A stretch of DNA of 64,000 nt from Chryseobacterium sp. MYb264. Lineage in GTDB: Bacteria > Bacteroidota > Bacteroidia > Flavobacteriales > Weeksellaceae. Location of the stretch: the NCBI RefSeq assembly GCF_035974275.1, contig NZ_CP142422.1, positions 4,340,001 to 4,404,000 on the forward strand, in the 5' to 3' direction. Under the pieces are notes generated by a model. That model saw only the letters and a list, made by a program, of their open reading frames with translations, was not told the DNA's origin and ran no database searches. Below are positions 51,479 through 60,064 of this stretch, piece after piece (the stretch's first letter is position 1; each line of letters begins with the position of its first letter). Both the position numbers and the translations under genes were made by a program.

Positions 51479-53119
51479 TTAATTTTTTGTAATTCTAAAC
51501 CAATCAAAATCGGCATATCCTCCACGCGCTGCTTTGGTTGTGCTTACGCTGTATAAACCGACTTTAGCACCAATCCATTTTCCTGGCGTCGACTGGAAAA
51601 CATCGCCCACTTTTGTGAAATTTTTTCCGTTTTCGCTGTAGCTGAACTGGCATAAACCGTTGGGTTCATTCACATTTACTTTTAAATAAGCTTCGTTACC
51701 TTTTAATTTAGTTTCAAATAAAATCTTCTCCTCACCGCCTTTATCGGCTTTTTCCGCTCTTCTTAACTGAAGATAAAACCCGTCCGGCTTATTGGTAATT
51801 ACGACTGATTCATGATTTAGTCCCATGACTAAAAGTCCTGCGGTTTTTCCTTCTTTGGCATCTTCCGGGGTTAATTTAACCTTTGTTGACGCTGCAAAAT
51901 TCGGTGCCGGGAATTTTTGGGTTAATAAATTCGGGACATTCCACAGATTTTTTTCACCTTCAGGAACTTTTATCGAGAATAATCTTAAAAATTTCTGTCC
52001 CGGAAGTTTGGAAGACCAAACGATGTTTTCGTTCGCACTCCATTGCCATTGCAATCCCAATTTTTCTCCATCAAACTCATCCGTTTCAGGAGGTGTAACG
52101 GTAGGATATATTTTCCCTACATTTGGTTTTTTATAGGTTAAAACCGGTTCCCCGATTCCGTTTTTATTATTATCAATTCCGATAACAGGCCAGTCTTTTT
52201 CCCATTTCATCGGTTGCAGATGAACAATTCTTCCGCCTGCATCCACATCCTGAAAATGATAGAACCAATCTTCACCGGAAGGCGTGTCTACCCAGGCCCC
52301 CTGATGAGGTCCGTTGATTTTTGTTGAACCTTGCTCCAACACTATTTTCTCTTCGTAAGGACCATAAATATTTTTTGACCTTAATACCAATTGCCAACCT
52401 GTAGCCACGCCACCTGCCGGAGAAAAAATATAATAATAGCCGTTTCTTTTATACATTTTCGGACCTTCAACGGTTGGATGAGCATCATGACCATCGAAAA
52501 CATGAATACCTTTATCTAAAACCTTGGTTCCTTCAGGATTCATTTTATTCAACGTTAAAATGCTTTTCACTCCGGCACGGCTTCCCGCCCAACCATGAAT
52601 CAGATACGCATTTCCATCTTCATCCCAAAACGGACAGGAGTCGATCAAACCTTTTCCTTCCATTACCAAAACAGGTTTTTCCCAGGCTCCCAACGGATCT
52701 TTGGTTTTCACCATATAAATTCCGAAATCGGGATCACCCCAATAAATATAGAACTCTCCTTTGTGGAAACGGATGGCAGGTGCCCAAACGCCGTCGCCTC
52801 TTTTTGGAGTTGAAAAATGTTCGCTCGGAAGAACATCCGGAAGGGCATAATTCACCAATTTCCAGTTGACCATATCTTTTGAATGAAGAATCGGCAGTCC
52901 CGGAGCTTCATTGAAACTCGAAGCGGTCATATAATAATCGTCACCCACGCGAATCGCATCCGGATCGGAATAATCTGCGTACAAAACAGGATTTTTATAA
53001 TTTTTTCCCTGATCAGCAGTCCAGACTTCGGAAACGTAATTTTTTTCCTGTGCCTGAAGGTATGTTGAAGCAACTGAAAATAAAGTTATTGTTGCTATAT
53101 TTAAAATTTTTGTCTTCAT
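51479..53119 (-). CDS. Glycoside hydrolase family 43 with C-terminal beta-sandwich
   Basis: About 546 residues from the ATG complementary to 53117-53119 (MKTKILNIATITLFSVASTY); the upstream ATG would add 32 residues before a signal peptide. The five-bladed propeller shows the catalytic base region YADYSDPDAIRVGDDYYMTA, the pKa modulator LIDSCPFWDEDGNAYLIHGW, and the general acid TVEGPKMYKRNGYYYIFSPA. The C-terminal ~200 residues are a beta-sandwich as in GH43 beta-xylosidases and arabinofuranosidases. It probably removes arabinose or xylose side chains of pectin. Confidence 0.9.
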   Translation of the reverse strand: MKTKILNIATITLFSVASTYLQAQEKNYVSEVWTADQGKNYKNPVLYADYSDPDAIRVGDDYYMTASSFNEAPGLPILHSKDMVNWKLVNYALPDVLPSEHFSTPKRGDGVWAPAIRFHKGEFYIYWGDPDFGIYMVKTKDPLGAWEKPVLVMEGKGLIDSCPFWDEDGNAYLIHGWAGSRAGVKSILTLNKMNPEGTKVLDKGIHVFDGHDAHPTVEGPKMYKRNGYYYIFSPAGGVATGWQLVLRSKNIYGPYEEKIVLEQGSTKINGPHQGAWVDTPSGEDWFYHFQDVDAGGRIVHLQPMKWEKDWPVIGIDNNKNGIGEPVLTYKKPNVGKIYPTVTPPETDEFDGEKLGLQWQWSANENIVWSSKLPGQKFLRLFSIKVPEGEKNLWNVPNLLTQKFPAPNFAASTKVKLTPEDAKEGKTAGLLVMGLNHESVVITNKPDGFYLQLRRAEKADKGGEEKILFETKLKGNEAYLKVNVNEPNGLCQFSYSENGKNFTKVGDVFQSTPGKWIGAKVGLYSVSTTKAARGGYADFDWFRITKN

Positions 53120-53353
53120 AACCAGATTTTTGATCTGTTTAATTTTTAACGCAAAGAGCGCAAAGATTTTTTTGAATTTAATGCTGTTGATTTTTAGTTC
53201 GCAAAGGCGTTTCACTCAGCAAAAGCTAATTGTTTAAAAATTTTCACCATTAAGGTTTTATTAAGAAGTTTAGTATAATTAAGCTGAGCTTCGCTTTAAG
53301 CAATTAACTTAATAGAACCTTAATTTCTTAGCTCTTCTTAATGGTTTAAAGTA

Positions 53354-54613
53354 TTATTTTTCAAACTCTAAACTGGCCAGAATAAATGGTCCTGTTCCTT
53401 TTCCGTCATTAGAACGAATTTCTTCGTTTACGTAATATTCGTAAGAACCGTCTCTGTAAGGTTTTCCTCCTAAACCTGCAACGGCACAGCATTTATTTAA
53501 ATTCACCACTCCGTTTTCATCAACTGTGATTAAATTTTTAATGATTCCGTCATAGCCTTTTTTGGCAGCTGCTTTATATGATTTTGGAAGATAACCATCG
53601 TTCACCGATTTAATGATCGTATAAACGAACATCGAAGATGCGGTTGCTTCTTCATAATTCCCTTTTTCCAAAGGTTTGTCTAAGATCTGATACCAAAGCC
53701 CTGATTTTTGATCCTGAACTTTAATAACTGCATCAGCGTAAGATTTTAGATAAGAAATTAATCTTGGTCTTCCCGGATGATCTTTCGGTAAATAATCCAA
53801 AACGTCTACCAAAGCCATTCCGTACCAGCCCATTGCTCTTCCCCAGAAATTAGGTGAAAGTCCGGTTTCCTTGTCCGCCCACGCCTGTTCTTTGCTCTCA
53901 TCCCAACCGTGATACAATAATCCTGTTTTTTTATCCAACATATGTTTCTGAACAGAATCGAACTGAAAAACAACGTCATCATATGCTTTCTGAGCATCTG
54001 CTCCTTTTACAAAATCTTTTGTATAATGCGTGTAGAAAGGCATTCCCATATAAAGCCCGTCAAGCCAAACCTGATAAGGATAGATTTTTTTATGCCAGAA
54101 AGATCCTTCATTCGTTCTTGGCTGTCCGTCGATTTGTAAACGTAAAGTTTGAAGCGCCTTCAGATATTTTTCCTTTTTCTCTTTTTCATACAGATACAAA
54201 AGAACATTTCCGCTGTTCAGCATGTCGATATTGTACTTATCAAGATCGTAAGTAAGAATGGTTCCGTCTTCCTTGATTAAGTCTTTTCCGAAATCGCTGA
54301 TGTAGTTGTAATATTCTTTTTTTCCTGTTTTTGCGTATAGTTTTTCAGCGCCATCCAGTACAATTGCTGAAGGATAGGTCCATTTCGGGCTTTTGCTGAA
54401 ATCAAGCATCCACGCTTGCGGGAAGCGGTGCATTTCAGAAAGCATCATTCTTTCAGACCATTTCAGGTTGGTAGGAACTATTTTTCCTGATTTTGAAGTT
54501 TCCGTTGATGGTTTTGAAGCAGTTACATTTTTAGTCTGGGCACAAGCGAGGAACATTCCTGATCCTAAAATGGCGACAGCATATGCTTTTATTCTGTTAT
54601 TAATGAAATTCAT
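53354..54613 (-). CDS. Unsaturated rhamnogalacturonyl hydrolase, family GH105
   Basis: 419 residues with a lipoprotein-type signal (AVAILGSGMFLACAQ, Cys after FLAC). An alpha/alpha barrel with QVWLDGLYMGMPFYTHY (catalytic Asp), NFWGRAMGWYGMALVDVLDY and CCAVAGLGGKPYRDG matches GH105. It releases the unsaturated terminal galacturonate left by lyases. It is followed, at 12 bp, by the DUF4861 gene upstream in the same transcript. Confidence 0.92.
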   Translation of the reverse strand: MNFINNRIKAYAVAILGSGMFLACAQTKNVTASKPSTETSKSGKIVPTNLKWSERMMLSEMHRFPQAWMLDFSKSPKWTYPSAIVLDGAEKLYAKTGKKEYYNYISDFGKDLIKEDGTILTYDLDKYNIDMLNSGNVLLYLYEKEKKEKYLKALQTLRLQIDGQPRTNEGSFWHKKIYPYQVWLDGLYMGMPFYTHYTKDFVKGADAQKAYDDVVFQFDSVQKHMLDKKTGLLYHGWDESKEQAWADKETGLSPNFWGRAMGWYGMALVDVLDYLPKDHPGRPRLISYLKSYADAVIKVQDQKSGLWYQILDKPLEKGNYEEATASSMFVYTIIKSVNDGYLPKSYKAAAKKGYDGIIKNLITVDENGVVNLNKCCAVAGLGGKPYRDGSYEYYVNEEIRSNDGKGTGPFILASLEFEK

Positions 54614-54624
54614 GATGGTAAACT

Positions 54625-55620
54625 TTAAAGTTGATTATTTTTATCTAAAATTTCTAATTTCTTATCTAAATCCTGGTAAAAAGAGTCTTCCGTGTTTAAA
54701 CCGTTCGGTTCCTGAGACCAGGCTCCTAAAAAGTAGTAGGATACATTTTTCGTTTTCTTAAAAACTACTGTATGAGTAGATTTTGTTGTGACGAATTTAT
54801 CAAAATTTTCAAGAGGATAGAAGACCGCCATTCCCAGTTGATCTTCTTTTTTGGCTAAAGTCTGCTGACCGTAAGTCGCAATATAGCCCCATTTTTTATT
54901 TTTACTGATTCCTTGTTTTAACGGAATATTTTTAATGGCAACAATTCCCGTACATAACCCCGAAATGGTATTGCTCAAATTCAAATCTACTTTTACAAAG
55001 CGGTCTTTGTTGAAGATGGTTAATCTGGAAGTTAAATCGATTGCACTGCCCCAGGTTTTCCAGCCTTTGTAAGTAATGGTGGCGTAAGATTGGTCTTTTT
55101 CATTGACAACCTTTGCCGTTGTATTTTTTACGATTTTAAAAGTTTCAACAAAATCATTCTGTTCATCATATCTTCCATAAGAACCGACGCCAATCGTACG
55201 TCCGGATTTCAAAATATCCTGTCCCCAAGGGGCATCGTGATGATAGGATTCAAAACCGTCTTGCCCGACTTCTGATAAAACCAGCGTACTTACTTTTTTA
55301 CCGAAAATATCGGTTGCATTTCTCCAGTCGAGATATAATCTGTATGCAATCTGGTTGTTTTCCAACCCGATTCCTTCATATCTGATATATGTTGAATGAT
55401 CGGTATGAGATTCCGGAAGGGTAATTTCCTGAACATTTTTGAAAGTTCCGCCAACGTATTTATTGCCTTCCCATTTACCACCTTCTTTTACAGAAAGTTC
55501 AGCATAGGAAAACGGTGCTTTTGGGTTCTTTTGAATGCTTTCAATCACAGAAGTCTGTGCTGAAAGATTTGAAGATAATAATACTCCTATGGTTATTATT
55601 TTAAATACATTGAGTTTCAT
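54625..55620 (-). CDS. DUF4861 protein, second copy
   Basis: About 331 residues from the ATG complementary to 55618-55620 (MKLNVFKIITIGVLLSSNLS), which gives a signal peptide ending LSAQ; an ATG four codons earlier is also possible. DUF4861 is shown by VQEITLPESHTDHSTYIRYE, AYRLYLDWRNATDIFGKKVS and HHDAPWGQDILKSGRTIGVG, with WGYIATYGQQTL later. It is shorter than the copy at 36163 and distantly related. Placed between PL1 and GH105, it should act on the same pectin oligomers; its activity is unproven. Confidence 0.8.
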   Translation of the reverse strand: MKLNVFKIITIGVLLSSNLSAQTSVIESIQKNPKAPFSYAELSVKEGGKWEGNKYVGGTFKNVQEITLPESHTDHSTYIRYEGIGLENNQIAYRLYLDWRNATDIFGKKVSTLVLSEVGQDGFESYHHDAPWGQDILKSGRTIGVGSYGRYDEQNDFVETFKIVKNTTAKVVNEKDQSYATITYKGWKTWGSAIDLTSRLTIFNKDRFVKVDLNLSNTISGLCTGIVAIKNIPLKQGISKNKKWGYIATYGQQTLAKKEDQLGMAVFYPLENFDKFVTTKSTHTVVFKKTKNVSYYFLGAWSQEPNGLNTEDSFYQDLDKKLEILDKNNQL

Positions 55621-55673
55621 ACTATTTTTCATTAAATGACTGATTTTTAACAAAAAGTTTTCATGGTTATTGC

Positions 55674-57086
55674 TTATTGTTTCTCAGTTATTTTTTTGAC
55701 AAGATCATTAAAATAAACTTCAATATTATCGTAATTTTTATCTAAATCTCTTCCGTTGGCATTGGCAACTTTCGGGTTTAATTTATGTTTAATTTCCCAT
55801 TCATCGGGCATTCCATCGTTGTCTGAATCGAGTAGAGGCTTGCCTTGTTTCAAGTCTGGAAACCCACCGACATCCTTTTGAGAATCGATGATTCCGTTTG
55901 AACTTCCTTTTGAACCATTATACGTAAAACTTCCATTTTTTACATCTTTTAAAACATGTAAATCAACGGCATCCCTTACCAAACTTGCTCCTCCGATCTG
56001 CAGAATTTTATTATAAGCTTCTTTCGGAGCATCTGTTTTTATATTATTCTGGATATCATGAGGCTGATTAATTTTAATCAAATTTTTATCTTTATCCGTC
56101 AAATTATAAGAAGGTTTCATCTGCGCAAAAACGCCTTGTGTCCAGTTATCTTTTGATATTTCAGGATTTCCTTCAATTACATTTCCATTGATGTAATATT
56201 TTCCCCAGATATTGTACACTTCGGTCTCCGGTTTTTCATTTTTGTCGATAGCGACAATTCGCTGTCTGGTCATCGTTGCAGGTCCCGGTTTGTAATAGTT
56301 ATTCACAATATTGACATTCATTCCTTCACCGCCGTAGACGTTGTTGTGTCCCCAATTGTAGATCACATTATTTCTGAAATCGGTAAGGTCAGTCAGTGCA
56401 AATTTGCTTCCCGCATATTCTCCTAATCTCGGATTTCTGCTGTCGTGGTGGGAATAGATATTATGATGAAAACTCGCGAATTTTCCGCCTGCAATTCCGC
56501 CATATCCGTGAGCGCCTTTTGGATGAGCCGAGTTTCTTAAACTTTCAGCAATTACGCACCATTGAAGCGTCGTATTTTCATTGACATAAATGGAAACCGT
56601 TTCATCCGTAGACCAGCTCATCGAACAATGATCAACAATTAAATTTTTGATGAATCTTGCGCCCAAAGCATCGCCTTCCACATTCTTTTGATCACCCATT
56701 CTGAAACGCATATAACGAATAACCACATTATCTGCGCCAACGAAAGTTTCGTAATTGGCAACCGTAATTCCTTCTCCGGGAGCAGTTTGTCCGGCAATCG
56801 TAACGTCGCCTTCTTTTATTTTTAAAGGAGATTCAAGATAAATAGTTCCTCCTGTTTTAAATACAATATATCTCGGACCTTTTTGATCTAAAGCATGTCT
56901 CAAAGTTCCTTCCGAACCATCATCCGTTAATTTTGTCACAAAATAAACCTTTCCGCCACGACCGCCCGTTGTGTATCTTCCGAAGCCTTCAGCACCGGGA
57001 AAACTTAACACCTGTTGAGCGTTAATCTGTGTGGAAATACCGCATAAAATTCCTATCGTGAATAGTCTTGTGAAGTGTTTTTTCAT
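55674..57086 (-). CDS. Pectate lyase, PL1-type beta-helix
   Basis: 470 residues with a signal peptide (RLFTIGILCGISTQINAQ). The opening VLSFPGAEGFGRYTTGGRGG is that of pectate lyases of this subgroup. Later are IVDHCSMSWSTDETVSIYVN, YSHHDSRNPRLGEYAG (R-x-P-R catalytic region) and DFRNNVIYNWGHNNVYGGEG. The C-terminal ~110 residues carry a dockerin-like Asp-rich stretch (LDSDNDGMPDEWEIKHKLNP). It is a secreted or surface enzyme that cleaves homogalacturonan by beta-elimination. Confidence 0.9.
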   Translation of the reverse strand: MKKHFTRLFTIGILCGISTQINAQQVLSFPGAEGFGRYTTGGRGGKVYFVTKLTDDGSEGTLRHALDQKGPRYIVFKTGGTIYLESPLKIKEGDVTIAGQTAPGEGITVANYETFVGADNVVIRYMRFRMGDQKNVEGDALGARFIKNLIVDHCSMSWSTDETVSIYVNENTTLQWCVIAESLRNSAHPKGAHGYGGIAGGKFASFHHNIYSHHDSRNPRLGEYAGSKFALTDLTDFRNNVIYNWGHNNVYGGEGMNVNIVNNYYKPGPATMTRQRIVAIDKNEKPETEVYNIWGKYYINGNVIEGNPEISKDNWTQGVFAQMKPSYNLTDKDKNLIKINQPHDIQNNIKTDAPKEAYNKILQIGGASLVRDAVDLHVLKDVKNGSFTYNGSKGSSNGIIDSQKDVGGFPDLKQGKPLLDSDNDGMPDEWEIKHKLNPKVANANGRDLDKNYDNIEVYFNDLVKKITEKQ

Positions 57087-57126
57087 GATTGAAAATTCTT
57101 TGGTGTTTATAAATTTTAGGTTTAAT

Positions 57127-58149
57127 TTATTTTAAATTTTTTATAGGATTCCAGTTGTCTTTTCCTTTCAGAATCGTGTTTATTGTGTATTTTTTTCTTT
57201 CTTCTTTTGTTAATTGATGCGACCATGAAACTCTTTTTGCGGCATTCGCCCCGGAACCTTTTGAATTAAACTCGCCGTAAAAAGTAGTTTTTTCCGCATC
57301 AGGCTTGCTCCAGTTGTGCCAGCCTTCAGGTTTTATGGTTGAATTGATCTCACAATCAATATAAACCGTCTTTGCAAAAGGTCGCCAAGGTCTTCCTAAA
57401 TACACCGAATTTTCTTTAGCATCACCGATAATTTTAGAATTGATAAAAACAAATCCGAATTCGTTTTCCTGTGGAGTAGAAGCGGCTGTCACGTAGCTTG
57501 CTGTTTCTTTAGAATAAATCGTACAGTTTTCAAAAACCGAAGTTCCGGCTCCGAAAATATAATCGGTTGTGCCTTCGATGTAGCAGTTTTTAAAGTAATT
57601 TCTTGAAGGTCTTGTTTTATCCGCAGAATCCTGAACACCTTTTAAATATAGCGTATCCTGATTTCCTAAGAATCGGCAGTTTTCAAAAGCAATTCTGTCA
57701 CCTGAGGTTAAAACAGCAACCGCCTGTCCGACTCTTCCTGAACTGTTTTCAAACGAAATATTTTTTGCCGTAAAATCATTGGAGTAAATAAAAATCGTTG
57801 AAGAACCTGTCGTTCCGATATCTTTTCCTTCAGCATTCTTTTTTGAGGCAAAGTCATTATAAGTAATAATCGTGCTTTGAGGATTTTCTCCTTCCAGCAG
57901 AATCGCTCCTTTAGTTTCAGAAACGATGATTTTTTCTTTATAAATTCCTGCTTTTACTACAATTTTTGTTCTTGTGAAAGAACCATTTTCAACGGCATCT
58001 ATAGCTTGTTGGATCGTTGTAAAATTGCCTTTTCCGTCCTTTGAAACCACAATCGTTTTATCGGCAGTTTTAAAAGAAAGAAGACTTAACAATACGATAG
58101 AAAATATTGAAAGTGATTGTAAATTTTTAATAAAAGTGGAAGTTTTCAT
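57127..58149 (-). CDS. Pectinesterase, family CE8 (copy 2)
   Basis: 340 residues with a signal peptide or anchor (FSIVLLSLLSFKTADK). CE8 signatures are FLGNQDTLYL, IEGTTDYIFGAGTSVFENC, YVTAASTPQENEFGFVF and VYLGRPWRPFAKTVYIDCEI. It de-esterifies pectin ahead of the PL1 enzyme encoded next. It is the first enzyme gene after susD, separated from it by a hairpin at 58169-58204. Confidence 0.93.
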   Translation of the reverse strand: MKTSTFIKNLQSLSIFSIVLLSLLSFKTADKTIVVSKDGKGNFTTIQQAIDAVENGSFTRTKIVVKAGIYKEKIIVSETKGAILLEGENPQSTIITYNDFASKKNAEGKDIGTTGSSTIFIYSNDFTAKNISFENSSGRVGQAVAVLTSGDRIAFENCRFLGNQDTLYLKGVQDSADKTRPSRNYFKNCYIEGTTDYIFGAGTSVFENCTIYSKETASYVTAASTPQENEFGFVFINSKIIGDAKENSVYLGRPWRPFAKTVYIDCEINSTIKPEGWHNWSKPDAEKTTFYGEFNSKGSGANAAKRVSWSHQLTKEERKKYTINTILKGKDNWNPIKNLK

Positions 58150-58168
58150 TGAAAATCTTTTTAGTTAA

Positions 58169-58204
58169 AATACAGGCTTTCCTTTTCGGGAATAAGCCTG
58201 TATT
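58169..58204 (-). terminator. Hairpin between susD and the CE8 gene
   Basis: AATACAGGCTT (58169-58179) and AAGCCTGTATT (58194-58204) form an 11-bp stem after the susD stop. A T-run on the minus side is weak, so it may act as a partial terminator setting higher levels of susCD than of the enzymes. Confidence 0.65.
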
Positions 58205-58229
58205 CTTTGATATGAATGTGAAACTTTTT

Positions 58230-60053
58230 CTAGTATCCGTAGTCCTGAGTAAGATTATAATTGGAGTTAACAACATCCAGCGCTAGGGGAAGCAATTCTC
58301 GCTTATTAGGCTGGAAATAGTATGCGTAACTCTTGATTGGGTCTCCACTGATGTAAGGTTGAGTCATCGCCAGTCTCCAGTTTACTTTTGTATAGCCTGA
58401 AGGTGTTGCCACACTTTGATTAGGGCTATAGAAAATATCCGCTTTTGCAGTTCCCGCTGCTGTGTAGAAATCAATATCAGAAATATTCTGCTGAGCTGTT
58501 TTAGACTTGTCATATGCTACTTTCTTATAGAAAATATATTCAGGAACATTAGCGTAAGCACCCGTACCATTCATAAAATCAGTCAGTTTTTGTCTGGTTT
58601 CATTGATTTTAGTTTCTAGAAGATTCCAACGGATAAGGTCATACTTTCTTAATCCCTCACCACCGAATTCCAATTGTCTTTCTTTAACAATATAATTGAA
58701 GAATGCGACTTTACTTGTCGGAATTGTTCCCACCTGGCCAATGTTACCTGTATAGGCTCTCTGTCTTACAGCCATTACTGCATCTATCGCATCTTGTGAA
58801 GGTGCTCCGTGTAATTCGTTATCTGCTTCTGCAAACATTAGTAAAATATCGGAATATCTTAATAAAGGCCAGTCAATACCCAAGTTTTGAGAAGTACCTG
58901 TGATATTAGACCATGATTTTCTGAATTTTCCGTCATTCCAGTTGATGGAAGTCTGAAGTTCCTCCTGTTTTGTTGTATTTACTCTGAAGATAGCGACGTT
59001 GATGTCTCTTCTTAAATCATATTTGCTGAATTCGTAAAAATACGTTGGGATCGCACTGATTCCTCCTGAAGATTTCCAGTCAGTATCATCGTGTCTCAAC
59101 CCATTGTAGTAACCTATTTTAGAGTCTGTTCTTGAATTTCCTCCGAATGCTCCGATAGCATAAATTACCTCGTTTGTAGCATCCTGAGAATTGGTGTGCA
59201 ATGCTCTGAACATTCCTTCGTAGCTCGGATTTAACTGATGCTGACCAGAATTGATAATGTCTTTACATTCATCAAAAGCAATCTGATAATACTTCTGGGG
59301 ATTAGAACCCTGTAGCATTTGTTGCGGGGCTCTTCTCAATGAATATCCTGCTCTTGCCAAAGCGATTCTTGCTCTTAAACCTTTTACAGCACCTTTTGAA
59401 ATTCTCTGAGCGGTTGTTCCGCCTTCAGATCTCCAAGGCACAAGGCTTTCTGCTTTTAATAAGTCATCAAGAATTTTATCGTAAATAAGGTCTCTGTCTG
59501 TTTTCGGAAGGTATAAATCCGTCAAATCTGCTGAAGGAACATCCTGAAAAGGGACATCGCCCCAGTTTTTAATTAGATCAGAGTAGAATTGAGCTCTCAG
59601 CGTTAAGGCTTCCCCCAAATATCTGTCCATTAATTTTTTATCTGCATCAGAGCCTGTTTTATATACCGGCGAAAGCGGGATGTTTTTAATCACAAGATTC
59701 GCTCTTTCAATACCAGCATAAGTATCTAAGAAAGGTCTTAAAAGTTCGGTATTGGTAGGTATGGCGCCAAAACAGCTGATTCCTCTTCTGTCGTTGGCAT
59801 TATAGTCTCCGGAAGTTCTTAAATCATCTCCGGCTTGTGTAAGGATAAGATTCATTCTCTGACCATAAGTATTGTCACCCATAGTGGCGTTGTATACTCC
59901 CACAAGGGCAGAGAAAGTATCGGAAGCAGAGTCGAATTGCTGTGCTTCAGCGGTATTGGAAAGACTTTCCACATCCAAGTATTGCTCGCATGAATTTAAA
60001 GATATCAATCCTGCAATGGAAAATGCTATGGCTAAAAATGTATTCTTCTTCAT
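58230..60053 (-). CDS. SusD/RagB family surface glycan-binding lipoprotein
   Basis: 607 residues with a lipoprotein signal (AIAFSIAGLISLNSCEQY, Cys in LNSC). SusD features are TPR-like N-terminal helices (GIERANLVIKNIPLSPVYKT, LGEALTLRAQFYSDLIKNWG) and the C-terminal VKERQLEFGGEGLRKYDLIR motif. It captures pectin oligosaccharides at the outer face and feeds the SusC channel encoded directly upstream with 11 bp between. Confidence 0.95.
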   Translation of the reverse strand: MKKNTFLAIAFSIAGLISLNSCEQYLDVESLSNTAEAQQFDSASDTFSALVGVYNATMGDNTYGQRMNLILTQAGDDLRTSGDYNANDRRGISCFGAIPTNTELLRPFLDTYAGIERANLVIKNIPLSPVYKTGSDADKKLMDRYLGEALTLRAQFYSDLIKNWGDVPFQDVPSADLTDLYLPKTDRDLIYDKILDDLLKAESLVPWRSEGGTTAQRISKGAVKGLRARIALARAGYSLRRAPQQMLQGSNPQKYYQIAFDECKDIINSGQHQLNPSYEGMFRALHTNSQDATNEVIYAIGAFGGNSRTDSKIGYYNGLRHDDTDWKSSGGISAIPTYFYEFSKYDLRRDINVAIFRVNTTKQEELQTSINWNDGKFRKSWSNITGTSQNLGIDWPLLRYSDILLMFAEADNELHGAPSQDAIDAVMAVRQRAYTGNIGQVGTIPTSKVAFFNYIVKERQLEFGGEGLRKYDLIRWNLLETKINETRQKLTDFMNGTGAYANVPEYIFYKKVAYDKSKTAQQNISDIDFYTAAGTAKADIFYSPNQSVATPSGYTKVNWRLAMTQPYISGDPIKSYAYYFQPNKRELLPLALDVVNSNYNLTQDYGY

Positions 60054-60064
60054 AATATTAGAGT

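Noticed and set aside
55308..55320. Further operator copy (ATCGGTTGCATT)
   Set aside because: It is in the middle of the DUF4861 coding region, lacks the left half of the palindrome and is far from any promoter.
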